NCBI GenBank assembly: GCA_945874095.1
Contig: CAMCFM010000340.1
Span: forward strand, 1-5,417
From: Candidatus Kuenenia stuttgartensis
GTDB lineage: Bacteria > Planctomycetota > Planctomycetia > Isosphaerales > Isosphaeraceae
DNA: 5,417 nucleotides
Direction of reading: 5' to 3'
Numbering within the stretch: position 1 is the first letter of the stretch; each line of letters begins with the position of its first letter. Position numbers and translations under genes: made by a program. Positions 1 to 5,417 of this stretch are shown here, one piece after another. The notes below the pieces were generated by a model. The model saw only the letters and a program-made list of their open reading frames with translations. It was not told the origin of the DNA and made no database searches.

Positions 1-59
1 GCCACAGCGATCATCGACTTCGGGCGTGGGTTGGTCTTCATCGTTCGGTCTACTTCCAT
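1..59 (-). CDS. Possible 5' end of a downstream gene, cut by the window edge
   Basis: An ATG at 59-57 opens a frame that stays open to the window edge: 19 full codons beginning MEVDRTMKTNPRPKSM. It lies 30 bases beyond the stop of the large gene, on the same strand, as expected for the next gene of an operon. The frame is the same as that of the large gene, just past its TGA, and a GTG at 86-84 is also in frame, so the exact start is unclear. An internal ATG at 41-39 (MKTNPRPKSM) has GGAAG about 11 bases upstream and is the alternative start. No strong Shine-Dalgarno site precedes the first ATG. Too little is visible to name a function. A chance open stretch of 19 codons is quite possible. 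Confidence 0.33.
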   Translation of the reverse strand, partial: MEVDRTMKTNPRPKSMIAV

Positions 60-89
60 GTCTTTTATATGATCGAATCGAGCCACCGA

Positions 90-2549
90 TCAACGCCCCC
101 GTACCTGCCCTGCCCGATTCGCTGCCGATGCCACCGGCTCCATCACGGCTGGCCATCGCACAAGCCCACCAGCCAACTGCTGTTGTGAAATACCCATCAG
201 ACTCTCTCCACCATTGGCCACCCGGTACCGAACATAGGGCCTCCAGTAGTGTTCCGGATGTTCCCTCACCTGCTTCTCAAACATCGAAAGCAGTGTTCTT
301 GGCAGTAGATCGGTATCGTTCTGAAGGTCTGTCAGATTCAGGCGATGCTCGCCCGGGCGAATCGTGATCCCATCCGCATCGCAAAACAGTCCCGCTTCCC
401 AGGCCTTTTCAGGTAAGTTCTTATCCGTCCCAAAGATCCGTCGCATACCGGCCATCAACCCACGATTCGGCTCAGGCTTTTCATCGTTACTGCTGGAACT
501 TCCAGATTGACCAGCCTGTCCACCAGAAGAGCTTGCGCCTGAGGAACTTGAACCACTCGAACTCGTCCCGCCTGAGGAACCGGTGGGTGGCCCGCCACTC
601 GGTGTGCCAGATGCACCGGCTGAACCCGTTCCGGTTCCAGTGGCCGACGATCCTGAAGCGGCCAATTCTGTTCCTGGAGCCGGCTCAAATCGAGGCAATG
701 TCTGCGGAGGGGTGGAAAATGGTGATCGCCCCAATCCTGAATTTGCAGGCTTGGCAGCCGACCGTCCCGCTGATGCTCCTGCACTGCCAGCTTGCGAGCC
801 TTCGCTCATGGTCCCCCCGGCAGCAGATTCTTCGAGATCGCCGGGCATGATCGGCACAGCTCCGGGCCGGCTGTTCGACTTGAACTGACCTGCTCCGCCC
901 GATTGGGAAGCCAGTTCGGCCACCAGATTTTCAAACGTGCCATTTCCCCCATTTGGGCTCCCAGCGCTCACCCCATCGGCAATGCCCGTGCCTGAAGTGG
1001 CTCCTCCCGGCCTGCGACGATCCGACGACTGACCCCAAGGCGGTTCCAAATTCAGCTTGCCCGATCCCGCCTGATTTCCAGCACTCGCCCCAGTGCCGGC
1101 TGCTCCCCCACCTGAACCCTCTGTGTCTGAGACACTTAACGAATCTCCCGATGATGCTCCTACCCGACCTGTCCCCATCCGACTTCGGCCAAGCTGGCTC
1201 AAAGTACCGGGCCCAAAATCGACGCGAGGGCTACCCGTCGCACTTCGACCAGAAGCCGCCAAGTCTCCCAAACCACCAGCATTAGCGCCACCGCCGGCTG
1301 ATGGATTCTCGGACATTCCTTTACCCAACTCTCCCAGACCTTCACCCATCCCACCAGCCCCACCTGGCTGTAAACTCCGGCCACCAGTGGTGGAACCACC
1401 GAGGCTGGAGGTCGCCGAATTGGACATCCCGCCAGTGCCTCCAGGTGGTCGAACTCCGTCCAGGCCATTTTTCCAAACAAAAAGCCCATCGCTACCCATC
1501 GTGCCGGCACCATCGCCAGTACCGTTGCCGTTACCGGTACCACCGCCAAGTCCTGTACCAGCAGAGGCTTTTGAGTCGGTCGACGTGGCTTCGGCAAGCT
1601 CTTGAGGAGGTACATAACCGGGCCATTCCGTCAGGTCGCCCAGATCGGGATAATCGATTGGCGTTTGCTCATCCACAAGTTCATAACCAAAAGCCACGCC
1701 CTGAGCCTGAAGCCGGCCTCGGGCTTCGTAATAGGCTTTGATACCGCTGGGCCGAACGACAAACAAAATGTAGACAGTGGGTGCATTGCCATCAGGTGTG
1801 GACTGAGAAGCCGCTTTGCGGACAGCCAGTTCGACAATGCGCGAGAACAGGCTGGTGCGTGTCATCCCGGAGAGTTCCAGATCGATCAGCCGAAACGATG
1901 GTCCACCGGGCATGATCTGGGCCACATCCCTGGCACATTCAATCGGCAAAGGCCGCTGCCACGAACCATTCGGGCCACGATAAGGCAGAATGCTGTAACC
2001 CTTACGGTTCTTGGACACTTCGAGCTTCGTAACAACCTGCTCTTTCTCAAGTTCCATTCTGGCCAGGTCGTCAGCCAGTTGGGCCGCCCTCTGACCTATC
2101 GCCGTTTTGGCCTGAGCGATTCTAGTCATATTTTCCGAAGCTTTTTTGGCGGATTCCAGAGCCGCAAGCTCGCGATTTTTCAACAATTTGGCCGCCGCCT
2201 CAGCCGCCCACGCCATCAGATCCGCCTTGGCACGGGCCTCACGGGCCTTGGTGATTTCCGCATCAATCGCAGCCAATTCCTGAGCGGATGTATCGGGTGT
2301 AACAGGCTTTGCGGCAGCAGGCGGGGCTGGCTTCACTGGCTTGGCAATGGGAACTGGTTTTGGAGCAGCAGCGACCGCTTTGGGAGCGTTCGGCTTTGGC
2401 TTAACTTTGCCTTGCTTTAAAAACATAAAAACGGACAGTGAGGTTGCCAATAGACCTGTCAGGACCATCCCAACGATCATCATTTCCACGAAAACCGTGG
2501 ATTTGGCCGCCCGCTTTTGGTCGGATGCTGGCTCTGATTCGATGGGCAT
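90..2549 (-). CDS. Membrane-anchored coiled-coil protein with long Gly/Ser-rich spacer, function unknown
   Basis: I do not recognise a named family for this 819-residue protein. Residues 1-19 are polar and contain KR and K. Residues 20-44 are one hydrophobic segment (VFVEMMIVGMVLTGLLATSL...) with no signal-peptidase-like site, so it looks like a signal anchor with the bulk of the protein outside the cytoplasm. Residues 47-85 are a Pro/Lys/Ala linker (KPKP, PKPVP, KPVKPAPP) resembling the periplasm-crossing linker of TonB/TolA-type proteins. Residues 86-188 contain no proline and are rich in Ala, Lys, Glu and Arg, which predicts a long coiled coil. Residues 189-315 look like an alpha/beta domain (strand YILFVVRPSG at 260-269). 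Residues 320-690 are Gly/Ser/Ala/Thr low complexity. Residues 691-800 form a second globular lobe. The start is supported by GGGAG 10 bases upstream of the ATG. The gene follows hldE by 162 bases. A role in envelope structure or in coupling to an inner-membrane complex is inference only; an adhesin-like or scaffold role is also possible. Confidence 0.9.
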   Translation of the reverse strand: MPIESEPASDQKRAAKSTVFVEMMIVGMVLTGLLATSLSVFMFLKQGKVKPKPNAPKAVAAAPKPVPIAKPVKPAPPAAAKPVTPDTSAQELAAIDAEITKAREARAKADLMAWAAEAAAKLLKNRELAALESAKKASENMTRIAQAKTAIGQRAAQLADDLARMELEKEQVVTKLEVSKNRKGYSILPYRGPNGSWQRPLPIECARDVAQIMPGGPSFRLIDLELSGMTRTSLFSRIVELAVRKAASQSTPDGNAPTVYILFVVRPSGIKAYYEARGRLQAQGVAFGYELVDEQTPIDYPDLGDLTEWPGYVPPQELAEATSTDSKASAGTGLGGGTGNGNGTGDGAGTMGSDGLFVWKNGLDGVRPPGGTGGMSNSATSSLGGSTTGGRSLQPGGAGGMGEGLGELGKGMSENPSAGGGANAGGLGDLAASGRSATGSPRVDFGPGTLSQLGRSRMGTGRVGASSGDSLSVSDTEGSGGGAAGTGASAGNQAGSGKLNLEPPWGQSSDRRRPGGATSGTGIADGVSAGSPNGGNGTFENLVAELASQSGGAGQFKSNSRPGAVPIMPGDLEESAAGGTMSEGSQAGSAGASAGRSAAKPANSGLGRSPFSTPPQTLPRFEPAPGTELAASGSSATGTGTGSAGASGTPSGGPPTGSSGGTSSSGSSSSGASSSGGQAGQSGSSSSNDEKPEPNRGLMAGMRRIFGTDKNLPEKAWEAGLFCDADGITIRPGEHRLNLTDLQNDTDLLPRTLLSMFEKQVREHPEHYWRPYVRYRVANGGESLMGISQQQLAGGLVRWPAVMEPVASAANRAGQVRGR
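480..1592 (-). other. Gly/Ser/Ala-rich low-complexity spacer inside the large protein
   Basis: This stretch encodes residues 320-690 of the 819-residue protein. Gly is 11 of 20 residues at 331-350, and Ser plus Gly make up 29 of 40 at 651-690, ending in a nearly pure Ser/Gly run before NDEKPEPN. It contains no cysteine and few large hydrophobics, so it is predicted to be disordered or extended. No regular period is visible at the DNA or protein level, so it is not a recent tandem-repeat array. Short islands with aromatic residues (LFVWKNGLDGVRPPGG near 356-371, LNLEPPWGQ near 499-507, FENLVAELASQ near 539-549) interrupt it and may be short interaction motifs. Because the codons are G/C-rich and skip stop triplets on the opposite strand, it creates several long antisense open frames that are not genes. 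Confidence 0.85.
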
Positions 2550-2589
2550 GGGGCGATGACTCCCGCTGTGGACGCTCCATTTGCATGGT

Positions 2590-2611
2590 CAGCCGGAAAC
2601 AATCCCGGCTG
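2590..2611 (-). repeat. Perfect 7-bp inverted repeat in the leader of the large gene
   Basis: CAGCCGG and CCGGCTG are separated by 8 bases, giving a GC-rich stem of 7 perfect pairs, 40 bases upstream of the ATG at 2549. No run of T follows on either strand, so it lacks the second half of a rho-independent terminator. It could be a weak or rho-assisted terminator after hldE, or a stabilising structure in the mRNA leader of the large gene. A chance hairpin cannot be excluded in DNA of this GC content. Confidence 0.4.
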
Positions 2612-2666
2612 GGAGCAATCCATTTAGATTACGGTAAGTTCATCGACCACCCGGGCCGGTCTGCTT

Positions 2667-2696
2667 GAACCGGTTCTGACAATTCGAACCATTCTG
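2667..2696. repeat. 10-bp palindrome plus imperfect direct copy, possible operator
   Basis: GAACCGGTTC at 2667-2676 is a perfect 10-bp palindrome. Nine bases after it comes GAACCATTCTG (2686-2696), an imperfect direct copy of GAACCGGTTCTG (2667-2678). It sits in the 162-base gap between hldE and the large gene, where a regulator controlling the large gene could bind. The pattern is short and no regulator is identified, so this is only a candidate site. Confidence 0.22.
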
Positions 2697-2711
2697 CCAA
2701 TCTTGTGGCTT

Positions 2712-4295
2712 TTAAGAATCGCGCCGATAAGTGGCTGTACGAGCAGACTCACCCTGAGGTGCAAAATTTGGCTTGGGCGGCACTTGCGACCCGGCATGAG
2801 CCACAATCGGCCGGCTGTCAGGCCCACGTCCAGCCCGTTCAATCATACTGGTGGTGGAGTGACCGGCGACAACATCGATCAGAACCAACTTACCGCCCCA
2901 ACTCTCTACCTCATCACGGCCAACCACCTCGTGGGGCTTATAATCGCCACCCTTCACTAAGACGTCAGGCTTGATGACGTTGATCAAATCGAGCGGTGTT
3001 TCTTCATCAAAAATCGTCACTGCATTCACACAGCCGAGAGCGGCCAGAACCTCGGCCCGACTGTTTTCGTCGTTCACTGGCCGGGAATCGCCTTTGAGCC
3101 GCTTCACGCTGGCGTCAGAATTCAGGCCGACCACGAGGAAATTGCCCTCGGCAGCGGCCTGAGCCATCAGCCTTACGTGGCCCACGTGCAGAAGGTCGAA
3201 GCAGCCGTTGGTGAAGACCACTTTCTGGCCTGCCTTACGACGTCTCTGACATTCCTCGGCTGTGGCTGACCAGGATTTCACCTTGGCTCCGCCTCCGCCG
3301 TTATGCTCCACCATGTCGGTCATGATCTCTTGTCGAGAGAGCAGAGCGACACCAATTTTCTCGACCTCCAAACCGCCTGCAACATTACCCAGAGCAACAG
3401 CTTCGGCATAATCGCCACCGGCTGCCAGAACCAGTCCGATCACGGAAAGGACCATGTCTCCAGCACCTGTGATGTCATAAACTTGGCGCTGACGGGTTGG
3501 CAGAATTGACTCACGACCGTCGGGGTCGATCAGGGCCATTCCGTCGCGGTCGAGGGTCACGATGGACGCCTCCATCCCCAACTGGGCCTGCAACTTACGA
3601 GCTGCCGCCAGACCTTCTTCGTTCGTCCGGATGGTCATGCCCGTGGCCAGGCCGGCCTCAAGCCGATTGGGCGTCATGCAGTGCACGCCCTTATATTTTG
3701 TGTAATCGTCGCCACGGATCGGGTCGGCAAGGACGCGTTTGCCGGCAGCACGAGCCTTCTCGATCAGGTGCTTTAAAAGCCTTGGAGTGCAAACACCTTT
3801 GTCGTAATCCGAAATCAGAACAATGTCCGTCTCGGCTACGGCTTTGTCGAGCGAGTCAATGAACTGATCTTCAACCGTCTTCAAAATCGCGTCACGCACC
3901 TCATAATCCACCCGGATCATTTGCTGAGGGTGACGATCCTGAGCACGACCGATGTAACGTTCCTTCACGGTGGTCGGCCGGTCATGCACGGCCAGAACCA
4001 GTGAATCGTCGATGCCCTGTTCTGTGAGAATCTGACGTACGAGTGTCGCAGATTCGTCCTGCCCGACGACCCCCATCAGACAGACCTTCGCTCCGAGGGC
4101 AGCCAGCATGGTGGCCACGCTGGAGGCTCCTCCAAGGCGATGTTCTCGTTGGTCAGCGCGCAGAAGGGCCACAGGGGCTTCCTGACTGATCCGCTCGGCA
4201 TAGCCCCAGATATAGCGGTCCAGGATCAGGTCGCCTACGACCAGAACGCGTGGTTGACCGAGATTTTCTAGACGATCCATCAGTGGGTCGATCAT
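2712..4295 (-). CDS. hldE: Bifunctional ADP-heptose synthase HldE (heptose-7-P kinase / heptose-1-P adenylyltransferase)
   Basis: This cytoplasmic enzyme carries two non-consecutive steps of ADP-heptose synthesis for lipopolysaccharide core or other surface glycans: phosphorylation of D-glycero-beta-D-manno-heptose 7-phosphate at C1, and adenylylation of heptose 1-phosphate after the GmhB phosphatase step. The protein is 527 residues. Residues 1 to about 320 are a PfkB/ribokinase-type kinase: GDLILDRYIWG at 21-31, the glycine-rich RLGGASSVA starting at 53, RPTTVKER near 106-113, and DITGAGD ending in the expected catalytic Asp at 280. Residues about 358-490 are a nucleotidyltransferase: TNGCFDLLHVGH with the HxGH motif at 370-373, LKGDSRPVN near 400-408, VKGGDYKP at 447-454, and STTSMIERA at 480-488. 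Both active sites look intact. Start choice: an ATG at 4328 would add 11 residues but has no Shine-Dalgarno site, whereas the ATG at 4295 has AGGGAGG 9 bases upstream. The tail of about 39 residues after the last conserved motif is longer than in E. coli HldE (about 477 residues). Confidence 0.96.
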   Translation of the reverse strand: MIDPLMDRLENLGQPRVLVVGDLILDRYIWGYAERISQEAPVALLRADQREHRLGGASSVATMLAALGAKVCLMGVVGQDESATLVRQILTEQGIDDSLVLAVHDRPTTVKERYIGRAQDRHPQQMIRVDYEVRDAILKTVEDQFIDSLDKAVAETDIVLISDYDKGVCTPRLLKHLIEKARAAGKRVLADPIRGDDYTKYKGVHCMTPNRLEAGLATGMTIRTNEEGLAAARKLQAQLGMEASIVTLDRDGMALIDPDGRESILPTRQRQVYDITGAGDMVLSVIGLVLAAGGDYAEAVALGNVAGGLEVEKIGVALLSRQEIMTDMVEHNGGGGAKVKSWSATAEECQRRRKAGQKVVFTNGCFDLLHVGHVRLMAQAAAEGNFLVVGLNSDASVKRLKGDSRPVNDENSRAEVLAALGCVNAVTIFDEETPLDLINVIKPDVLVKGGDYKPHEVVGRDEVESWGGKLVLIDVVAGHSTTSMIERAGRGPDSRPIVAHAGSQVPPKPNFAPQGESARTATYRRDS

Positions 4296-4304
4296 CGGTT
4301 CGGT

Positions 4305-4311
4305 CCTCCCT
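4305..4311 (-). promoter_or_regulatory. Shine-Dalgarno site that fixes the hldE start
   Basis: AGGGAGG is a near-perfect match to the anti-Shine-Dalgarno sequence and lies 9 bases before the ATG at 4295. It falls inside the 33-base extension that would be coding if translation began at the ATG at 4328. It therefore argues that the real protein begins MIDPLMDRLENLG, which also matches where the conserved part of the family begins. Confidence 0.8.
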
Positions 4312-4331
4312 GACCGCAGTCCCGACATCTC

Positions 4332-4337
4332 ATTATC
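4332..4337 (-). promoter_or_regulatory. Weak -10-like box upstream of hldE
   Basis: GATAAT (one mismatch to TATAAT) would place a transcription start near 4325, giving a leader of about 30 bases before the ATG at 4295. The hexamer 17 bases upstream is AACAAA, which does not resemble TTGACA, so the promoter is poorly supported. If real, it would allow hldE to be transcribed apart from the sulfotransferase gene and would exclude the ATG at 4328 as a start. Confidence 0.2.
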
Positions 4338-4363
4338 TGAGATCAGACGTTTTGTTTGTTTCT

Positions 4364-4417
4364 GTCGTTCATTCGAGACAGTCGTTCAGATTGAAAGGAA
4401 ATCGCTGAATTCGCTGA
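4364..4417. repeat. Two short direct-repeat pairs in the gap before hldE
   Basis: GTCGTTCA occurs at 4364-4371 and again at 4381-4388, a 17-base period. TCGCTGA occurs at 4402-4408 and 4411-4417, a 9-base period. Both pairs lie between the sulfotransferase stop (4423) and the hldE start. Paired short repeats upstream of a gene can be regulator sites, but these are short enough to be chance. No inverted symmetry or terminator hairpin accompanies them. Confidence 0.2.
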
Positions 4418-4422
4418 GTTTG

Positions 4423-5370
4423 TCAAGCCGAATTGTTCTTTTTCGCGACTTTTTCCAAAGGCTTCGATCGCCGCTCACCTGCCCCCATACCCAGCAATTG
4501 CTTCAGTGGTTGAGAGATTCGGTAGTATGCCGACGAAAACTCACGGGAGTGGCAGCGCATCAACCCCTGTGCCGCGTCCAGCCGCCAGTTTTTCGTTGCA
4601 CTCGAGGACGGCTCAACATCTTCCAGCGGATCGGCTTGGTAGCCATTCTTGGCCAGCCAGGGACCCACCATCCTCTGAAGGATCACCCTCTCCCTGGGTG
4701 TGGCCAGATTGAGCCAGCTTGATGAATCAGACCGAATATGGTTCCAGTGCAGCAGCGTGGACTGATCGTAAACCTGTGCATTGACGGGAGTTTCCAGATC
4801 AAGCCCCTGCTCGGTTAGTTTTGACTTCAAATTTTCCGTCCGCTTCAAGTTCGCTTCCCTTGAGTAAGTCTCAGCAAGCTGGGCAGCGACTCCGCCGGGG
4901 AGATTCACATGGAGGAACTCGGCAATTTCCAGAACAGCCTGTTCAGGCTTCTCCTGGATATCATCGTAACGCTGGACAAAAACCTGAGGATGAGCCCGCC
5001 AGAAACGGTCGTTGACGAGGATCTGATGGATCATCCCGGTACGGACAATTTCCTGAAAGCTCTGCTTGCGTTTGTACATCAATGAAAAAATCACGTCACG
5101 CACGTCTCGATGGGCATAAAGACCAATCGCCCGGCTGCGAAACATCGCATTCGTGTAAGAATGGTGACCTTCATGACCCTTAAAAATACGCACGACCGAC
5201 CTGGTCCCGCTCGCCTTCGGTGCCACATCATATTCCGGGCCAGTCATATAACCAAGCGGCTGAATCTCAACAGGCCCACCCTTATTGCGGGCAAACTTGA
5301 GAACTTCAATCGCGATTTCGTACTGCCATGTGGAGCACGATCGATACATTCCACAACAGAAGATGTCCAT
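4423..5370 (-). CDS. Sulfotransferase-family protein (PAPS-dependent)
   Basis: This 315-residue protein is the usual size for a cytosolic-type PAPS sulfotransferase, which moves a sulfuryl group from 3'-phosphoadenylyl sulfate to a hydroxyl or amine acceptor. GMYRSCSTW at 7-15 follows a short hydrophobic strand and matches the 5'-phosphosulfate-binding loop (family form RSGST.W, here with Cys at 12). RIFKGH at 61-66 resembles the strand carrying the family's catalytic Lys/His. YAHRDVRDVIFSL at 85-97 matches the 3'-phosphate-binding motif, with Arg88 and Ser96. RYDDIQEKPEQAVLEIAEFL at 134-153 and HIRSDSSSWL at 211-220 match typical C-terminal elements. There is no signal peptide or membrane segment. 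The last 20 residues are rich in Lys and Arg. The start is the only ATG possible, because an in-frame TGA lies 9 bases upstream; GGGGTG 7 bases before it is a modest ribosome site. The acceptor is unknown; adjacency to hldE suggests a surface glycan, as inference. Confidence 0.85.
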   Translation of the reverse strand: MDIFCCGMYRSCSTWQYEIAIEVLKFARNKGGPVEIQPLGYMTGPEYDVAPKASGTRSVVRIFKGHEGHHSYTNAMFRSRAIGLYAHRDVRDVIFSLMYKRKQSFQEIVRTGMIHQILVNDRFWRAHPQVFVQRYDDIQEKPEQAVLEIAEFLHVNLPGGVAAQLAETYSREANLKRTENLKSKLTEQGLDLETPVNAQVYDQSTLLHWNHIRSDSSSWLNLATPRERVILQRMVGPWLAKNGYQADPLEDVEPSSSATKNWRLDAAQGLMRCHSREFSSAYYRISQPLKQLLGMGAGERRSKPLEKVAKKNNSA

Positions 5371-5417
5371 CCGTGATCACCCCATCCTTGGGACGACTTT
5401 TTATTTTCCAAATCACA

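Noticed and set aside
26..367. A 113-codon open frame on the plus strand at the left edge.
   Set aside because: It overlaps the conserved C-terminal lobe of the large gene in antisense and has no motif or ribosome site.
480..1592. Gly/Ser-rich DNA considered as a tandem repeat array or a PE-PGRS-like or collagen-like repeat.
   Set aside because: No fixed period is visible, Gly does not recur every third residue, and the surrounding domains do not match those families.
1093..1605. A 170-codon Pro-rich open frame on the plus strand.
   Set aside because: The proline comes from reading Gly codons backwards; it is the mirror of the Gly/Ser spacer of the large protein and has no ribosome site.
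1199..1615. A 138-codon minus-strand frame inside the large gene in another phase.
   Set aside because: It is an out-of-phase shadow of the Gly-rich codons; the main frame has a coherent domain layout and a ribosome site.
1602..2420. A 272-codon open frame on the plus strand.
   Set aside because: It starts with TTG and lies wholly opposite the coiled-coil and linker part of the large gene. Its protein is an Arg/Phe/Gly/Ser mixture typical of the antisense of Ala/Lys/Glu-rich codons, with no recognisable motif. The GAGGAGG near its start overlaps the start itself and is chance.
2590..2611. Hairpin considered as a rho-independent terminator of hldE.
   Set aside because: No T-run follows the stem on either strand, so it is listed only as an inverted repeat.
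4296..4422. Gap before hldE searched for a small gene, RNA or terminator.
   Set aside because: No open frame with a ribosome site other than that of hldE and no stable hairpin with a T-run were found; only short repeats and a weak -10-like box.

Overview
The window holds three complete genes, all read from the minus strand, plus what may be the first codons of a fourth at the left edge. In transcription order they are a sulfotransferase-family protein (5370 to 4423), the bifunctional ADP-heptose synthase HldE (4295 to 2712), and an 819-residue membrane-anchored protein with a very long Gly/Ser-rich middle (2549 to 90). The gaps between them are 127 and 162 bases. No strong rho-independent terminator is visible in either gap, so co-transcription is possible but not shown. 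No RNA gene, mobile element, CRISPR array or origin was seen.

The organism is probably a planctomycete, possibly near Planctopirus/Gimesia. This is inferred from the style of the HldE protein, the moderate GC content, and the 819-residue protein, whose layout (N-terminal membrane anchor, Pro/Lys linker, coiled coil, alpha/beta domain, huge low-complexity spacer) I associate with that phylum. No database comparison was possible, so the assignment is tentative. HldE does indicate a Gram-negative-type cell making heptose-containing surface glycans.

Region by region: 5371-5417 is the leader of the sulfotransferase gene. 4296-4422 is the hldE leader, with a strong Shine-Dalgarno site that fixes its start, a weak -10-like box and short direct repeats. 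2550-2711 is the leader of the large gene, with a 7-bp perfect hairpin and a 10-bp palindrome. 1-89 is the region downstream of the large gene, with a possible new start at 59.

HldE makes the activated heptose used in lipopolysaccharide or other surface glycans. The sulfotransferase could sulfate a surface glycan or a small molecule, and its position beside hldE fits envelope work without proving it. The large protein is probably an envelope-spanning structural or coupling protein of unknown function. It is the least understood item here and the best candidate for something undescribed. Its two globular lobes, on either side of the Gly/Ser-rich spacer, share an ungapped pattern that suggests an old internal duplication.
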